A stretch of DNA of 49,243 bases from an uncultured Clostridia bacterium (GTDB taxonomy: Bacteria; Bacillota; Clostridia; UBA1381), in contig CAKSRS010000009.1 in the NCBI GenBank assembly GCA_934487205.1, positions 1 to 49,243 of the forward strand, written 5' to 3'. Shown here in pieces: positions 1 through 9,225 of the stretch. The first letter of the stretch is position 1. Each line of letters starts with the position of its first letter. A program made the position numbers and the translations under genes. The notes under the pieces were generated by a model, which saw only the letters and a program-made list of their open reading frames with translations, was not told where the DNA came from and did not search any database.

Positions 1-446
1 ATTTTAATGTCGGTTTTTACCGTATTCATATACGGCGGATTTTCAGCTATGTATTTGATGTCCTTAACAAACTCATTATCCGCATTTTTCCACCTGTTTG
101 GGCGCGTGCCTTCATACGCAACTTCACCATCACTGTCGCTTATAACTTTTATGAAATTGCTCCCTCCGTTCGGATATCTCGCAAGCGTCTGCTCAGTGTC
201 GTCACAATACAATCCTATGCTCATCGTCCCGTTTTCCACAGCCGAATCGCCGTATCCTGCCGCCGGTGCAAATTTATCGACCTTGTTTATGCCGATGTTA
301 TCTAGCTTCAGTGCTTTAACATTATTCCGCACCTCTTGGGGTATTTTCCACCACGCTGCGGATTTTTCCGGTGTTTCAAAATCCGATATATCCGTCGCCT
401 TCGACCCCAAAATACGTACATTCTCATTATGGTCATATAAAAGTCT
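1..446 (-). pseudogene. Right-handed beta-helix protein fragment, 5'-truncated
   Basis: The minus strand is open from an in-frame stop at 447-449 to the left edge of the window, with no ATG or GTG start in its first part. The translation contains NVRILGSKATDISDF, IPQEVRNNVKALKL and EQTLARYPNGGSNF. This is the usual signature of the N-terminal part of secreted beta-helix proteins, in which a statement of the form 'GG.kItg' is followed by 'peVr.kV..ldL...GI' and 'tLARYPN.g'. No signal peptide or helix start precedes it, and a neighbouring frame (ending KTFI) may hold the lost upstream sequence, so a frameshift or 5' deletion is likely. It lies downstream of the terminator of the glycosidase operon and has no promoter that I can see. 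The C-terminal part lies outside the window, so it is partial in any case. The family call is by pattern only. Confidence 0.5.
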
Positions 447-518
447 TTACATGGGACATCACAAGGAAGCTGACACCTGTGCACACGCCGTTTGAACAAT
501 TTACAAACTAAATATAAG

Positions 519-556
519 GGACTGCGGCAAAATAATTCTGCCGCAGTCTTTTTTTA
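519..556 (-). terminator. Intrinsic terminator (probably bidirectional) after the glycosidase operon
   Basis: A 10-bp stem (GACTGCGGCA at 520-529, TGCCGCAGTC at 539-548) has a 9-nt loop. Seven T residues follow on the plus strand (549-555), and a weaker T-rich run follows on the minus strand. It directly abuts the stop codon of the minus-strand glycosidase gene at 554, so it probably ends that operon. The better U-tract faces the plus strand, where no gene is seen. Its stem closely resembles that of the terminator at 10622-10658. Confidence 0.7.
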
Positions 557-1702
557 TTGCATATTCAAAATAAATTCGATTATAAACACACTGCTCCAGC
601 TGAAATGGTCACAGCATAAGCCTTTTTTGTTTACTGAATCGTAATTTTCATAAATTCCGCCCTTTTCCCCGCTGCACATATCAATAACAAAATCTCTTAT
701 TTTATCTGCAGCGTCAAAGCCATAATTTTTCAGTCCGCGTGCCGCAAAATATGCCACGTTAAGCCACATCGGCCCGCGCCAGTAGTCATTTGAATACCCC
801 CGATTATCATACGTCACCGTCGGCATTTTTCCGCAAAATCTCGTTTGCGCCAATTTTGCCATAGCAGCCGCCTGATCCGCGCTTGCAATATTAATAAACA
901 GCGGCATGAACGACGCGGGAGAAAGCACGTCCGATATTTCCCCCGTAAAGCGGTTTGCATCGGCATAATATTGATTTTCTTCGTCCCACAGCCTTTCATT
1001 AATAAGCGCGGTCAGCTTTTGTGCCTTTTCCGCCCACTCCGCAGCCGCCTTCGGCAAACCGAGTTCGCCCGCTATAAAGCCAAGCGCCCTGTATTCCGCT
1101 ACGGCAAAACAATTCAGGTCAATCGGCCACAAATCCGTTATCGTTTTATCCCATCTGACGGAATTGTCCCAGCCCGATTCAAACATCACGTGCTTTAAAT
1201 AGTCCTTTTCGCCCTTGTCCTGCGAATCGTAATAAAACATGCCGTCCATACACCGATTTTTTGTCCAGAACGTCTCGGCAAATACCAACTTCGGATACAC
1301 TTGTTCCAAAAAATCTTTATCGCCGCAGCGCTTGTATACAACAGCCGATGCAGCCGCAAAAACCGGCGGTTTTGTAAATCTGTCCTCAATCGCGCCCGTA
1401 TTCCAGATTACATCGGGAAACATGCCGTCCGATTTTTGAAATTTCATAAATCCCAGCAGTCCCTCCTTTGCAAGTTCCGTATCCCAGCGCGATACGCCGA
1501 TTGAGTGAAATCCCGAATCCCAGTTCCATATTCCGTCAAAATTGCCCGTCCCCGGGCATATGCACCGATACGGACTCCACGGGAACTGTTGTCCGGCGCA
1601 GATATTCGCCGTTATCGTGTCATAGCACCGTTCCAAAAGCTCGTCCTCCTCCGCGATACCACGCCTGTTTTCCGCAAGCCATTCTTCCCTTGATTTATAC
1701 AT
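554..1702 (-). CDS. Cytoplasmic (alpha/alpha)6-barrel glycoside hydrolase, GH63/GH37-like
   Basis: This 382-residue protein has no signal peptide. It shows the hallmarks of MGH1/trehalase-like barrels: WNWDSGFH at 59-66, ESGWDNSVRWD from 175 (Asp179 as candidate general acid), YWRGPMWLN in the C-terminal third, and IYENYD with Glu352 as candidate base, followed by FSWSS. These correspond to the conserved acid and base blocks of GH63 enzymes, which remove alpha-linked glucosyl or similar residues by inversion. It is about the size of a single catalytic domain, so the N-terminal beta-sandwich of full GH63 proteins is absent. The ATG is preceded by GGGGGGATAATT. It is the last gene of the eight-gene cytoplasmic operon, 15 bp after the esterase gene. 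The exact substrate is unknown. It is distantly related to the pair at 7946-10503. Confidence 0.75.
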   Translation of the reverse strand: MYKSREEWLAENRRGIAEEDELLERCYDTITANICAGQQFPWSPYRCICPGTGNFDGIWNWDSGFHSIGVSRWDTELAKEGLLGFMKFQKSDGMFPDVIWNTGAIEDRFTKPPVFAAASAVVYKRCGDKDFLEQVYPKLVFAETFWTKNRCMDGMFYYDSQDKGEKDYLKHVMFESGWDNSVRWDKTITDLWPIDLNCFAVAEYRALGFIAGELGLPKAAAEWAEKAQKLTALINERLWDEENQYYADANRFTGEISDVLSPASFMPLFINIASADQAAAMAKLAQTRFCGKMPTVTYDNRGYSNDYWRGPMWLNVAYFAARGLKNYGFDAADKIRDFVIDMCSGEKGGIYENYDSVNKKGLCCDHFSWSSVFIIEFILNMQ

Positions 1703-1717
1703 AATTATCCCCCCATT

Positions 1718-2455
1718 TCAAACTTTTTCGGTTATAAACTTTATTATTCTGTCCGCAAACAGCCTGTCATCAGTTATATAATCGCAGTGACAATGCCCCC
1801 GGATATACTCAAAAATTACATTTTTGTCCGGATAATTCATCTGCTTTAACGTGCCAATTAACAGCAGCGTTTGCTCATATCGGTTAGTCATATCATTATC
1901 CGCGCAGAAAATCAGCACCGGCGGCTGATTTTTGTATTCCTCAATATGATACAGCGGCGCCGCCTCATCAATAATACACCTCCGCGAATCAATGCCGCGC
2001 TCCCTGAGAACATTAAAATGCGTCGTCGGCTGACCCGCATTAAATACAAACCCGGATATTCTGTTAATATCAACACCGTATGTCAGAAAATATCTCTTGT
2101 CAAAATAAAGCATCATTGCAATATATGCGCCCGCCGAGGAGCCGCCCGCATATATTTCCGAAACATTCGCATAATTTTTGATATTGTCCATAACCCATTT
2201 CACGCTTGCGGCGCAATCCCACAAAAAATCCGGATATCGGCAGCCGGGATACATACGGTAATTAACCGATACGACCCCCACATTTTTTTCAACAAACCGC
2301 CGCGGCGGAATTTCTTCCTTTCCGCCCGCCTCGAGTCCGCCGCCGTGAAAATATATGAACACGGGTATTTCACCCTCTGCATTATCCGGCAAAAAGATAT
2401 CAAGCGTCTGCTCCGACATCTTATTTCTTGTATAATATATGTCCTTTATTTCCAT
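1718..2455 (-). CDS. Alpha/beta-hydrolase esterase (HGGG type)
   Basis: This 245-residue cytoplasmic protein has the alpha/beta-hydrolase fold of the hormone-sensitive-lipase/carboxylesterase type. FHGGG at 36-40 forms the oxyanion hole, GSSAG at 105-109 gives the nucleophile Ser107, CADND near 190 supplies the acid, and GHCHCDY near 220 supplies the histidine. Such proteins hydrolyse small ester groups such as acetyl or feruloyl esters on sugars. The start is supported by AGAGGATAAAT directly upstream, and only 2 bp separate it from the upstream esterase gene, so the two are translationally coupled. Its place among glycosidases suggests it deacylates imported oligosaccharides. Substrate specificity is inference. 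Confidence 0.8.
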   Translation of the reverse strand: MEIKDIYYTRNKMSEQTLDIFLPDNAEGEIPVFIYFHGGGLEAGGKEEIPPRRFVEKNVGVVSVNYRMYPGCRYPDFLWDCAASVKWVMDNIKNYANVSEIYAGGSSAGAYIAMMLYFDKRYFLTYGVDINRISGFVFNAGQPTTHFNVLRERGIDSRRCIIDEAAPLYHIEEYKNQPPVLIFCADNDMTNRYEQTLLLIGTLKQMNYPDKNVIFEYIRGHCHCDYITDDRLFADRIIKFITEKV

Positions 2456-2457
2456 AT

Positions 2458-3852
2458 TTATCCTCTCTCATCAAATCTATATTCAAACGGAACCGCCGGC
2501 AAACCGTACCTGTTATATATCCTCATCTGCGGATTATTGCAATAGCAAAAACGTACCTTTGTAATTTTTGCATCGCCGACTTTTACCTCAAGATGATCCC
2601 CCGAAATCACCGCCTGATGCCGATACCACAATTTCAGGCAATCTTTTACCATGATATCGCACACCTCGCGGCAGCTTGCAAATAATTCCCCGTATGTATT
2701 GTCAAAATAAATTTTCAAAATGCCGTTTTCCACCGATATTTCTTTCATGACGGGGCATTTCCATTTTATGTCCATTCCGTATGCCTTGTTAAGCGCACAG
2801 CCGGCAAGCCTTTGCCCCACAAGGATTTTTTCTTCCGGGTGGATATTTTCCGCGCCGCCGCGGTCAACCGCACTGACATAATATGTGTGCGTATTTTTAC
2901 ACGCCGCAATCTGCGCATCACGCATATACGCCCATGCTTTTGAATCGCAGCCGCCCATCCACTCGCCGCCGTACCCCGCAAGCAGTACCGAAATAAATAT
3001 AAGTTCGGGGTTCCCGGTTTTTTCGCGCCACGACTGCACAAGCGTTTCAAACGCGCGGGCATAAACATCGGCGGACTCCTTCCCCGCCGCGTCAGCCTCG
3101 CCCTGATACCATATTACGCCCTTTGCCGAATACGGGCAAAGATTTCGCATATAATTTTCAAAACACGCCCCGTACCGATAATCCACAGCCGAACCCATAA
3201 TTTTATTATTCCTTGAGACACTTTTTCCGTCAAGATATTCGTTGTACCCGTTTACATACGGAAGATATGCGCCGTCACTTAAATATTCGTTCGGAATCCA
3301 GTGGAAAATACTTGTCGCACCGAGATTGCAGTCTATTATCCCTATCGGCACACCGAGCTTTGCATGCAATCTTTGTGCAAAATAGTACGCACATGCACTG
3401 ATTTCCCCGTCATCGGACAGCGCACCGCACCATGCAAGTCTGCTGTTTTTATTGATATACCGCCTTTGCTCATCATCATAATGCGGCGCGGCGAAATAGC
3501 GTATATTATCACCGAAATCCGCAAACTGCATATCAAACCGACCGTCCGTGCTGTTTTTCAGCAGCCATTCCATATTGGATTGACCGCCCGCAATCCACAC
3601 TTCTCCCACACAAACATTTTTATACACAACCGTTTCCCCGCCGCTTTTTACCGTCAGTTCCATACCGACCGCCGCGGCATGGCTGTCAAGATATACCTTG
3701 AACTCACCGTTTACGCTTTTGCCCGTATATGTTTTTCCGTCAAATATTACTTCCGCGTCGCTGCCGCTTTTACCCCAAACCGGGATTTTTCCGCCGCGCT
3801 GCAGAACCATATTATCGGAAAAGATATACGGCATTTCAAGTTTATTTGCCAT
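2458..3852 (-). CDS. Sialate O-acetylesterase-family carbohydrate esterase
   Basis: This 464-residue protein matches the SASA/SGNH esterase family from end to end. It has an N-terminal FSDNMVLQR and IPVWGKSG Ig-like strand region, GGQSNMEW with nucleophile Ser92, WYQGEAD near 250, and NIHPEEKILVGQRLA near 345 with the catalytic histidine. The family removes O-acetyl groups from sugars. Members in plant-polysaccharide loci act on acetylated xylan or pectin fragments, so the family name need not mean sialic acid here. There is no signal peptide, so it works in the cytoplasm. It sits 14 bp after the GH-D-like gene and 2 bp before the alpha/beta esterase gene. The ribosome site (GGCGGG) is weak. 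Confidence 0.85.
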   Translation of the reverse strand: MANKLEMPYIFSDNMVLQRGGKIPVWGKSGSDAEVIFDGKTYTGKSVNGEFKVYLDSHAAAVGMELTVKSGGETVVYKNVCVGEVWIAGGQSNMEWLLKNSTDGRFDMQFADFGDNIRYFAAPHYDDEQRRYINKNSRLAWCGALSDDGEISACAYYFAQRLHAKLGVPIGIIDCNLGATSIFHWIPNEYLSDGAYLPYVNGYNEYLDGKSVSRNNKIMGSAVDYRYGACFENYMRNLCPYSAKGVIWYQGEADAAGKESADVYARAFETLVQSWREKTGNPELIFISVLLAGYGGEWMGGCDSKAWAYMRDAQIAACKNTHTYYVSAVDRGGAENIHPEEKILVGQRLAGCALNKAYGMDIKWKCPVMKEISVENGILKIYFDNTYGELFASCREVCDIMVKDCLKLWYRHQAVISGDHLEVKVGDAKITKVRFCYCNNPQMRIYNRYGLPAVPFEYRFDERG

Positions 3853-3866
3853 TTTTTTACCCGCCT

Positions 3867-5291
3867 TTATATAATCTTCAGCACAACGCCCGGCTCCGAC
3901 GTATCGCCGACACTATTTTCCGCCGTGCCGAAATCGTGTATGATTTTCCCGTTGATTACAAGTCTGTTGTCCGCAAATTCAACCTTATCGGTTATATCCG
4001 CCGCCGCATCTGATGCAATATCCTGAATATAAATTCTTCCGCTTTCCCGCTCGGTATTTATAATCAGCCTGTCATATTCGCCGAATATACCGAACATTTC
4101 GGCATTGCCGCCGTCTATTTTCACCTCGCACTGCGGAAGAATATATTCTCTCCCCTGTGTTCTTCCCAAGGTTGCGACGGAAATTATGCCGTTCGGATTT
4201 TTTGACGATACCGCAAACGGGACAAGTCCGTTTTTATCCGGCTTGATTTTTGGCAGTGCCGTTCCCCTTGCAATTGCCGATGGGGCAGTTTTCTCGACTC
4301 TTTCGCCGTCTTTAAATCCCCACCATTTTTCAAATTCCGCGTGCTGAGATTCTATATCCCAATAATCTGTAAGGCGTTCCTTGCTCACCCACACATCGTC
4401 CACTGTTACACCGAACGCCGGCGCCATTCTGTGCCAGCGAACCGCGCGCAGAATTTCCGCCGTTTTGGTTTTTATGTTCCTGTGCATTGCCGGGAATGAC
4501 AAATCCGGCTCACCGTTCGGCAAATCACCGCACATTTGGTGGCGCATAACCCCCATAACGCACCCGATCGCCGCCGCGGTATAAACCTCGTCCTCGCAGT
4601 TTATCATTCCGCCGTCGGTGTGCGTAAGGCAATCCGCAGTTTTCTGCATCGTCATAGGAATTGACATTATCGCCGGGACATCATATGTACGGAACACTTC
4701 GCCGAACCCGATTGCATCGGCAAGCATCGCGTGCTCTATCACAACATCGGGGGCATATTGTCTCTGAAGATTTGTCAGCATACGGCGAAATTCCAAATCC
4801 TTTGCCTTTTCGCCCCAGTCGACCTTCCAGTATGAAAATCCCGCGCTTTGGCACCATTTGAGCCGCTTTATCCAGTATTCCTCCGCGCTTTTTTCCGAAT
4901 ACAGCGGCGACTCCTGTGCACATACCCAGCCGCCGAGACCTTTCCAGCCGTTTTGTTTTACCCTTTTTGTAAGATTTTCAAGGCTTTTTTGCGGATTGTT
5001 TTCTTCATAAAAGCTCGGGAATTTCTCTTTATCGAGCACAAGACTACCGTAATGCTTTTCATAATTTTTAATCGGCACGTCCCAGCTGTCGTCCATAACC
5101 AAAAGCAAATCTTTTCTTGCTTTTTCGTAAAAATTCACCCACCCTTGCGCCGTGCCGCCGCCGAACAGGTTTTCCTCCGTCATGTATTCACGCTGTTTTT
5201 CCGGTCCGCCGTTATTGCATGCATAAAGCTGTGTCTGCCACGTACAATAGTAGTCCGGAGTAGGATTTTGCTTTTCTTCTATCAGATTCAT
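3867..5291 (-). CDS. Putative clan GH-D-like (GH27/GH36-type) TIM-barrel glycosidase
   Basis: This 474-residue cytoplasmic protein is probably an (alpha/beta)8 glycosidase. WKGLGGWV near 115-122, EEYWIKRLKWCQSAG, and YWKVDWGEK with Asp158 recall the 'G.k.GiW' and 'yvKiDw' motifs of alpha-galactosidase-like enzymes, where that aspartate is the nucleophile. VVIEHAML with Glu186 follows on the next strand. The C-terminal part (about 360-474) looks like a beta-sandwich. The usual NxE or CxD details of GH27/GH36 are not clear, so this may be an unassigned or distant family. The start has GGGTATAAAC just upstream and lies 2 bp after the SGNH esterase stop, which indicates coupling. Product and substrate are unproven. 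Confidence 0.55.
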   Translation of the reverse strand: MNLIEEKQNPTPDYYCTWQTQLYACNNGGPEKQREYMTEENLFGGGTAQGWVNFYEKARKDLLLVMDDSWDVPIKNYEKHYGSLVLDKEKFPSFYEENNPQKSLENLTKRVKQNGWKGLGGWVCAQESPLYSEKSAEEYWIKRLKWCQSAGFSYWKVDWGEKAKDLEFRRMLTNLQRQYAPDVVIEHAMLADAIGFGEVFRTYDVPAIMSIPMTMQKTADCLTHTDGGMINCEDEVYTAAAIGCVMGVMRHQMCGDLPNGEPDLSFPAMHRNIKTKTAEILRAVRWHRMAPAFGVTVDDVWVSKERLTDYWDIESQHAEFEKWWGFKDGERVEKTAPSAIARGTALPKIKPDKNGLVPFAVSSKNPNGIISVATLGRTQGREYILPQCEVKIDGGNAEMFGIFGEYDRLIINTERESGRIYIQDIASDAAADITDKVEFADNRLVINGKIIHDFGTAENSVGDTSEPGVVLKII

Positions 5292-5293
5292 GT

Positions 5294-5890
5294 TTATACC
5301 CTTTCCGCAAGCTTTTGCGCCAAAAGCCGATATCCCTTTTCGTTATAATGCATACCGTCCCTGTCGCGTATATCTGCCATATCAATCACCGCGCCGTACA
5401 GGTCAATATACGCAAAGCCTTTTTCCTCTGCAAGCTTTTTCAGCACGCGGTTTCTTTCATTTACAATGTCGTTTCTCTCCGCGTCCAAAATATACTTATC
5501 GCCCGGAAGCGCGACCGGCAGACAGCTCTCAATGATAATTTCCGCGCCCGTTCGCGCCAACAAATCCAACATCTCACTGCACTTTTCCGCATAATCTTCA
5601 ACCCCCAGATGCCATCCGTGAAGTCCGTGGCTGAAGAATACACGGTCATATTGATACCCCTCCAGCACATACTTAAGCTCACGCATGTAGTCGGGATTAT
5701 CAACACATTTCGACGTTGCGAACATATCCGCCTTCAATTGCGGACAAAACTGCGAAAAATACGGACGCATACCGCGCGTCTGCGAATCGCCGATTAAAAG
5801 CACGGTCTTCGCGTCAACATCGCGGTTATCCCACCAAAAATCTGTCCATTCGTATTCCTCAAGCACAACATTTTTACCTCTTAAAGCCAT
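5294..5890 (-). CDS. SGNH/GDSL-family hydrolase (probable deacetylase)
   Basis: This 198-residue protein has the block I motif LLIGDSQTRG with nucleophile Ser36 and a C-terminal DGMHYNEKGY in which Asp178 and His181 complete the triad. Between them, FSHGLHGWH stands in the block III position. The length is normal for a single SGNH domain and there is no signal peptide. The start codon has GGAGGTGTTTAAAT upstream, which lies inside the end of the beta-helix gene. The two genes overlap by 17 bp, so they are coupled. In this operon it is the third predicted esterase, probably removing acetyl groups from imported oligosaccharides. Confidence 0.8.
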   Translation of the reverse strand: MALRGKNVVLEEYEWTDFWWDNRDVDAKTVLLIGDSQTRGMRPYFSQFCPQLKADMFATSKCVDNPDYMRELKYVLEGYQYDRVFFSHGLHGWHLGVEDYAEKCSEMLDLLARTGAEIIIESCLPVALPGDKYILDAERNDIVNERNRVLKKLAEEKGFAYIDLYGAVIDMADIRDRDGMHYNEKGYRLLAQKLAERV

Positions 5891-7886
5891 ATTTAAACAC
5901 CTCCGCGTCTTTTTTTAATTCAAATGAATTATCTTTAAAAATATCCGACACAATGTGCGAACCCATATCATACCCCATACTCTGCCATTCATTCCACAAA
6001 AAAATTTTGTTATCTTCTCTGCCCGGCTCGCCGACCGTTACTGTCGGTTCTCCGCCCGACAGACTGCAATAGTAATTGCAGTCAAAAATTATTGTTCTGT
6101 CCTCAAAACACACCTGACTTCTGCCGAAAACAGCAGCCCTATCATCAAAAACAAAAATATTCTGCAAAAACGTCGCGGTAATATGGCTCATTGTTCTGCC
6201 GATGCCGACCGTCTCGTTTTTGCCCGCCGATAAAATGTTATACCGTATCATATTTTCCTTTCCGTAATTTATGAAAAGCGCCTCGGAGTCGGTATTGTAA
6301 ACAAGATTTTTCTCCACGACAATGCAGCTGCTGCCCTCGTCAAGGTATATTCCCCAGCCGCCGTAATTCGCCTTTGTTATATCGTGAATACAATTGCCGC
6401 GGATTTCGCTGCCGCCCTGCGGCCCGAGCATGTATATTCCGCCCATATCGCTCATATCACCCGTACCGAGGTGGTGTATGTGATTATACTCAATCACATT
6501 GTCACAGGCTCTGCTTTTGGTAAATCCCCATACCCAGCCGCACGAAATTCCGGTATATTTCAGGTTATATATCTCGTTGCGGGCGATATAGTTTGAAAAT
6601 CCGTTCATTATGAATATTCCGATTGCACTGTAGAAAATTTTCGTGCAGTCGTGTATTTTGTTGTCCGTTATGCAGTTATAGCCCGTCGCGAGCTCCTCCG
6701 GCTCAAAATAATCGCCGCCGTCGATGCGTATTCCGCCCGCACCGCAGCCGTAAAACTCGCAGCCGTGCACTTCATTTCTCTCGCATGAATTACCTATCTG
6801 CACCGCATAGTTTCCCATATTTCTGAATGTGCACCCTGAAAACGCGCAGTTTCGCGCACTTTCAAGCCGCACAGCACCGTTGATATTCACCGCCGCCTGG
6901 CACGAACTTGCGTATTTGCGTGCGGTATCGTAAAACATATGCGCCGTGCGCGGCGGCATCTGTCCGTTATTGTCCGACGCCGTATTTTCAAACACAATAT
7001 TTTCAAAGGTTATACCCTCGGTAAATTTTCCGCCGCCGCCCTCAAGCTTTAAAATTTCCGTCAAAACCGGCGCTTCAACCAAGATATTATCCGCCGTTTC
7101 GCCGTCCCGCGGAATATAGTACAGCTTGCCGATTTTGCGGTCAAGATACCACTGCCCCGGCTCTTTCAGTGCCGAAAATACATTTTCCACGCGGTATTTT
7201 GCATAGTCGGACACCACATCGTCCCTCAGCTGAAATCCCGAACGCCTGTCGCAGTACACCGTATGCGCGTCCCCGTCATACCGCACAATCGGCATACGCT
7301 CCTCAATCCAGTAATGCGTCACGAGTATCTCAGCATCGTCAAGGTCTCCGAGCGCGTCCAAATCGCCCTGATAGGTCTCAAAAAAGCTCATTCCGTGCTG
7401 CCAGTCGCCGTTTAGCGGATTTCCCGGTGTTGACTTTATGCGAAGATATGTCCCGTCCGCGGGATATGACGGACGCTCGGCAAAGCGCTTGTTCACGTAC
7501 AGCTCACGAAAATTCCACTCGCCGCACTTTGCCTCCGGGACGTCCGTGGTGAGCATCTTTATCCCGTTCACCGTCTCCTCGCAAAATCCCGTTATTTTCT
7601 TTCCGCCGCTTATTATAACCTCTTCATTTTCGTACGCCTTAAAGGTTATTTTCCCGCCGTTATGCGGCATCAAAATCCACGGCCTGTTTATGTAATACGT
7701 TCCGCCGCGGAAAATGAACTCATATTCATAAAGTTTCCCCTTGATATTATCCTCGCTCACAATATCCTTTAAAAAGTTTAAATTAAAGCAGAGCGGGCCG
7801 TCCTTTTTTTCCTCGGCCGCACGCGGGTTTTCGCCGCTGTGACCGTATATCCCGTCTTGCGCAACATAAAATATTTTCTTTTCCAT
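5874..7886 (-). CDS. Cytoplasmic right-handed parallel beta-helix protein (candidate glycosidase)
   Basis: The start is set at 7886 (MEKKIFYVAQDG) because AAAGGAATTGCG precedes that ATG, whereas an in-frame ATG at 7916 has no site. That gives 670 residues without a signal peptide. The N-terminus has FRGGTYYINRPW and VIISGGKKITGF, then WYLDRKIGKLYYIPRDGE. From there a long run of short helix rungs contains many Asn, Gly and His residues (NYAVQIGNSC, GGIRIDGGDYF, YTGISCGWVWGF, GGIYMLGPQGG). This is the architecture of beta-helix families that include GH141-like and GH120-like enzymes, but I cannot assign a family. Being inside the cell, it probably cleaves imported oligosaccharides, unlike the exported homologues at 10665 and 22102. 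Confidence 0.7.
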   Translation of the reverse strand: MEKKIFYVAQDGIYGHSGENPRAAEEKKDGPLCFNLNFLKDIVSEDNIKGKLYEYEFIFRGGTYYINRPWILMPHNGGKITFKAYENEEVIISGGKKITGFCEETVNGIKMLTTDVPEAKCGEWNFRELYVNKRFAERPSYPADGTYLRIKSTPGNPLNGDWQHGMSFFETYQGDLDALGDLDDAEILVTHYWIEERMPIVRYDGDAHTVYCDRRSGFQLRDDVVSDYAKYRVENVFSALKEPGQWYLDRKIGKLYYIPRDGETADNILVEAPVLTEILKLEGGGGKFTEGITFENIVFENTASDNNGQMPPRTAHMFYDTARKYASSCQAAVNINGAVRLESARNCAFSGCTFRNMGNYAVQIGNSCERNEVHGCEFYGCGAGGIRIDGGDYFEPEELATGYNCITDNKIHDCTKIFYSAIGIFIMNGFSNYIARNEIYNLKYTGISCGWVWGFTKSRACDNVIEYNHIHHLGTGDMSDMGGIYMLGPQGGSEIRGNCIHDITKANYGGWGIYLDEGSSCIVVEKNLVYNTDSEALFINYGKENMIRYNILSAGKNETVGIGRTMSHITATFLQNIFVFDDRAAVFGRSQVCFEDRTIIFDCNYYCSLSGGEPTVTVGEPGREDNKIFLWNEWQSMGYDMGSHIVSDIFKDNSFELKKDAEVFKYGFKR

Positions 7887-7945
7887 CGCAATTCCTTTCC
7901 GTACTGTTAAAAGCAATATACCGCAGACGGCATATTGCTTTTATA

Positions 7946-9211
7946 TCAGTCTAATATATCCAATGTAGTGCAGTCAGTGCCGTTTTCTATATCGTCGATA
8001 ACTTTCAGCGCAAGCACGTTCCAGCTGAGGAAATACGGGCGCATGAGCGGCTGACCCGTTTCGCCGTGGTAGAACTCATGCGTACAGCCGTTCTGCTCAA
8101 TATCCGCGGCATATGTGCGGATTAACCGATACGCCGCGTCGAGCGCTTCCTTTTTATACCCGTAACGGCTCATGGAATACGCCGTCAGGAATGTGGAAAG
8201 TCCCCACACCGGGCCCTGCCAGTTGGACGGATTGCCCATCGGCTCATTATTATACACCATATCATTTTTACTGTGCGAACGTATTCCGCAGCATGACAAA
8301 AATTCGTCCGGCAACATCATCTTCTTCACAACCTCCGCCGCCTGTTCGCAGCTTGCGGCTTTGCCCCAAAGCGGAAAAACACTCGACCAGTTCTTAAATT
8401 TGATAAACGTATTCCACTTTATCGCCTGGAACATTTTAGGAATTTTTACGTTATCGGTATTACGGAGAACGTCATAGAAAAACCCGTCGGCATAGTCAAA
8501 GTAATTATTCTGAATAAACTTTTTCAGACTTTCTGCCTTTTGCGCATAAAATCCTTCTCTTTCTCTGCCGAGTTTTGCCGACAGCTTTTCCATAGCCTTC
8601 AGTTCACGGTATATCCACGCCGCCAAATCCGCGCCCGCAACCGTGTTCGGTTCCTGCCCGTACAGGCTCGGGTTATTGTCAATTCCGTTCCACTGTAACC
8701 ATATGTAAAAACCGTTGCGCATAAACGTATTATCGTAGTATTCCATTACGCGTTCAAGCTTATCCCAGTATACGCCGACCCATGAAAAATCGTTCATACG
8801 CTTTGATACAATATATGTAAATTGCGCCAAAATTGGGATTGTTTGCGGATTGCGCAGAATTTTTCCGTCGCGCGTTACCATTTTAGCCGACTGTCCGTTC
8901 TCGCCCGCGGCGTCCAAAAGTCCCTTAATTGTGCCTTCCGCATAATCAAGCTTGCTATCGGGCAGTGCACAGCACATAAAGAAGGAATCCCAGTCCCACA
9001 AATCCTGGTACTCTGCGCCCGGCACGACAAATTTGTACTTCATATCGCCGACCGGCTCGCGCAGACACTTTTCAATCGCACCGCGCATAAATTCCTTTAC
9101 CGTTTCAAGCGCCGCTCTATCATCGGTTATTTTTGATACATCAATATTCCCTTTAATCGTAAGCGGTTCATGCGCGCCGTCATTATCAAAAAATACGTCG
9201 TAATACTTCAT
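7946..9211 (-). CDS. (Alpha/alpha)6-barrel glycoside hydrolase, tandem paralogue 2
   Basis: This 421-residue cytoplasmic protein is read from MKYYDVFFDN. GGAGGAAGAAT lies 6 nt before this ATG, while the ATG at 9226 merely overlaps the upstream stop codon. Motifs are PGAEYQDLWDWDSFF, NGIDNNPSLYG, SNWQGPVWG and CTHEFYHGETGQPL followed by LSWNVLAL, matching MGH1/GH63-type barrels. The first block places the substrate and the late HEFYHGETG glutamate is a candidate base. It is collinear with its upstream neighbour and nearly identical over long stretches, so the pair arose by tandem duplication. They probably act on related linkages of the same glycan. Confidence 0.75.
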   Translation of the reverse strand: MKYYDVFFDNDGAHEPLTIKGNIDVSKITDDRAALETVKEFMRGAIEKCLREPVGDMKYKFVVPGAEYQDLWDWDSFFMCCALPDSKLDYAEGTIKGLLDAAGENGQSAKMVTRDGKILRNPQTIPILAQFTYIVSKRMNDFSWVGVYWDKLERVMEYYDNTFMRNGFYIWLQWNGIDNNPSLYGQEPNTVAGADLAAWIYRELKAMEKLSAKLGREREGFYAQKAESLKKFIQNNYFDYADGFFYDVLRNTDNVKIPKMFQAIKWNTFIKFKNWSSVFPLWGKAASCEQAAEVVKKMMLPDEFLSCCGIRSHSKNDMVYNNEPMGNPSNWQGPVWGLSTFLTAYSMSRYGYKKEALDAAYRLIRTYAADIEQNGCTHEFYHGETGQPLMRPYFLSWNVLALKVIDDIENGTDCTTLDILD

Positions 9212-9225
9212 ATTCTTCCTCCGCA

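Noticed and set aside
7..495. Plus-strand open frame of 162 codons at the left edge
   Set aside because: It is the antisense of the beta-helix fragment, has no ribosome site and its residues resemble no family.
3301..4026. Long plus-strand frame of 241 codons
   Set aside because: It runs antisense across two well-supported genes (sialate O-acetylesterase type and GH-D-like) and has an Arg/Ile/His-rich composition typical of shadow frames.
7887..7916. Upstream start for the cytoplasmic beta-helix gene
   Set aside because: No ribosome site there, while AAAGGAATTGCG precedes the ATG at 7886.
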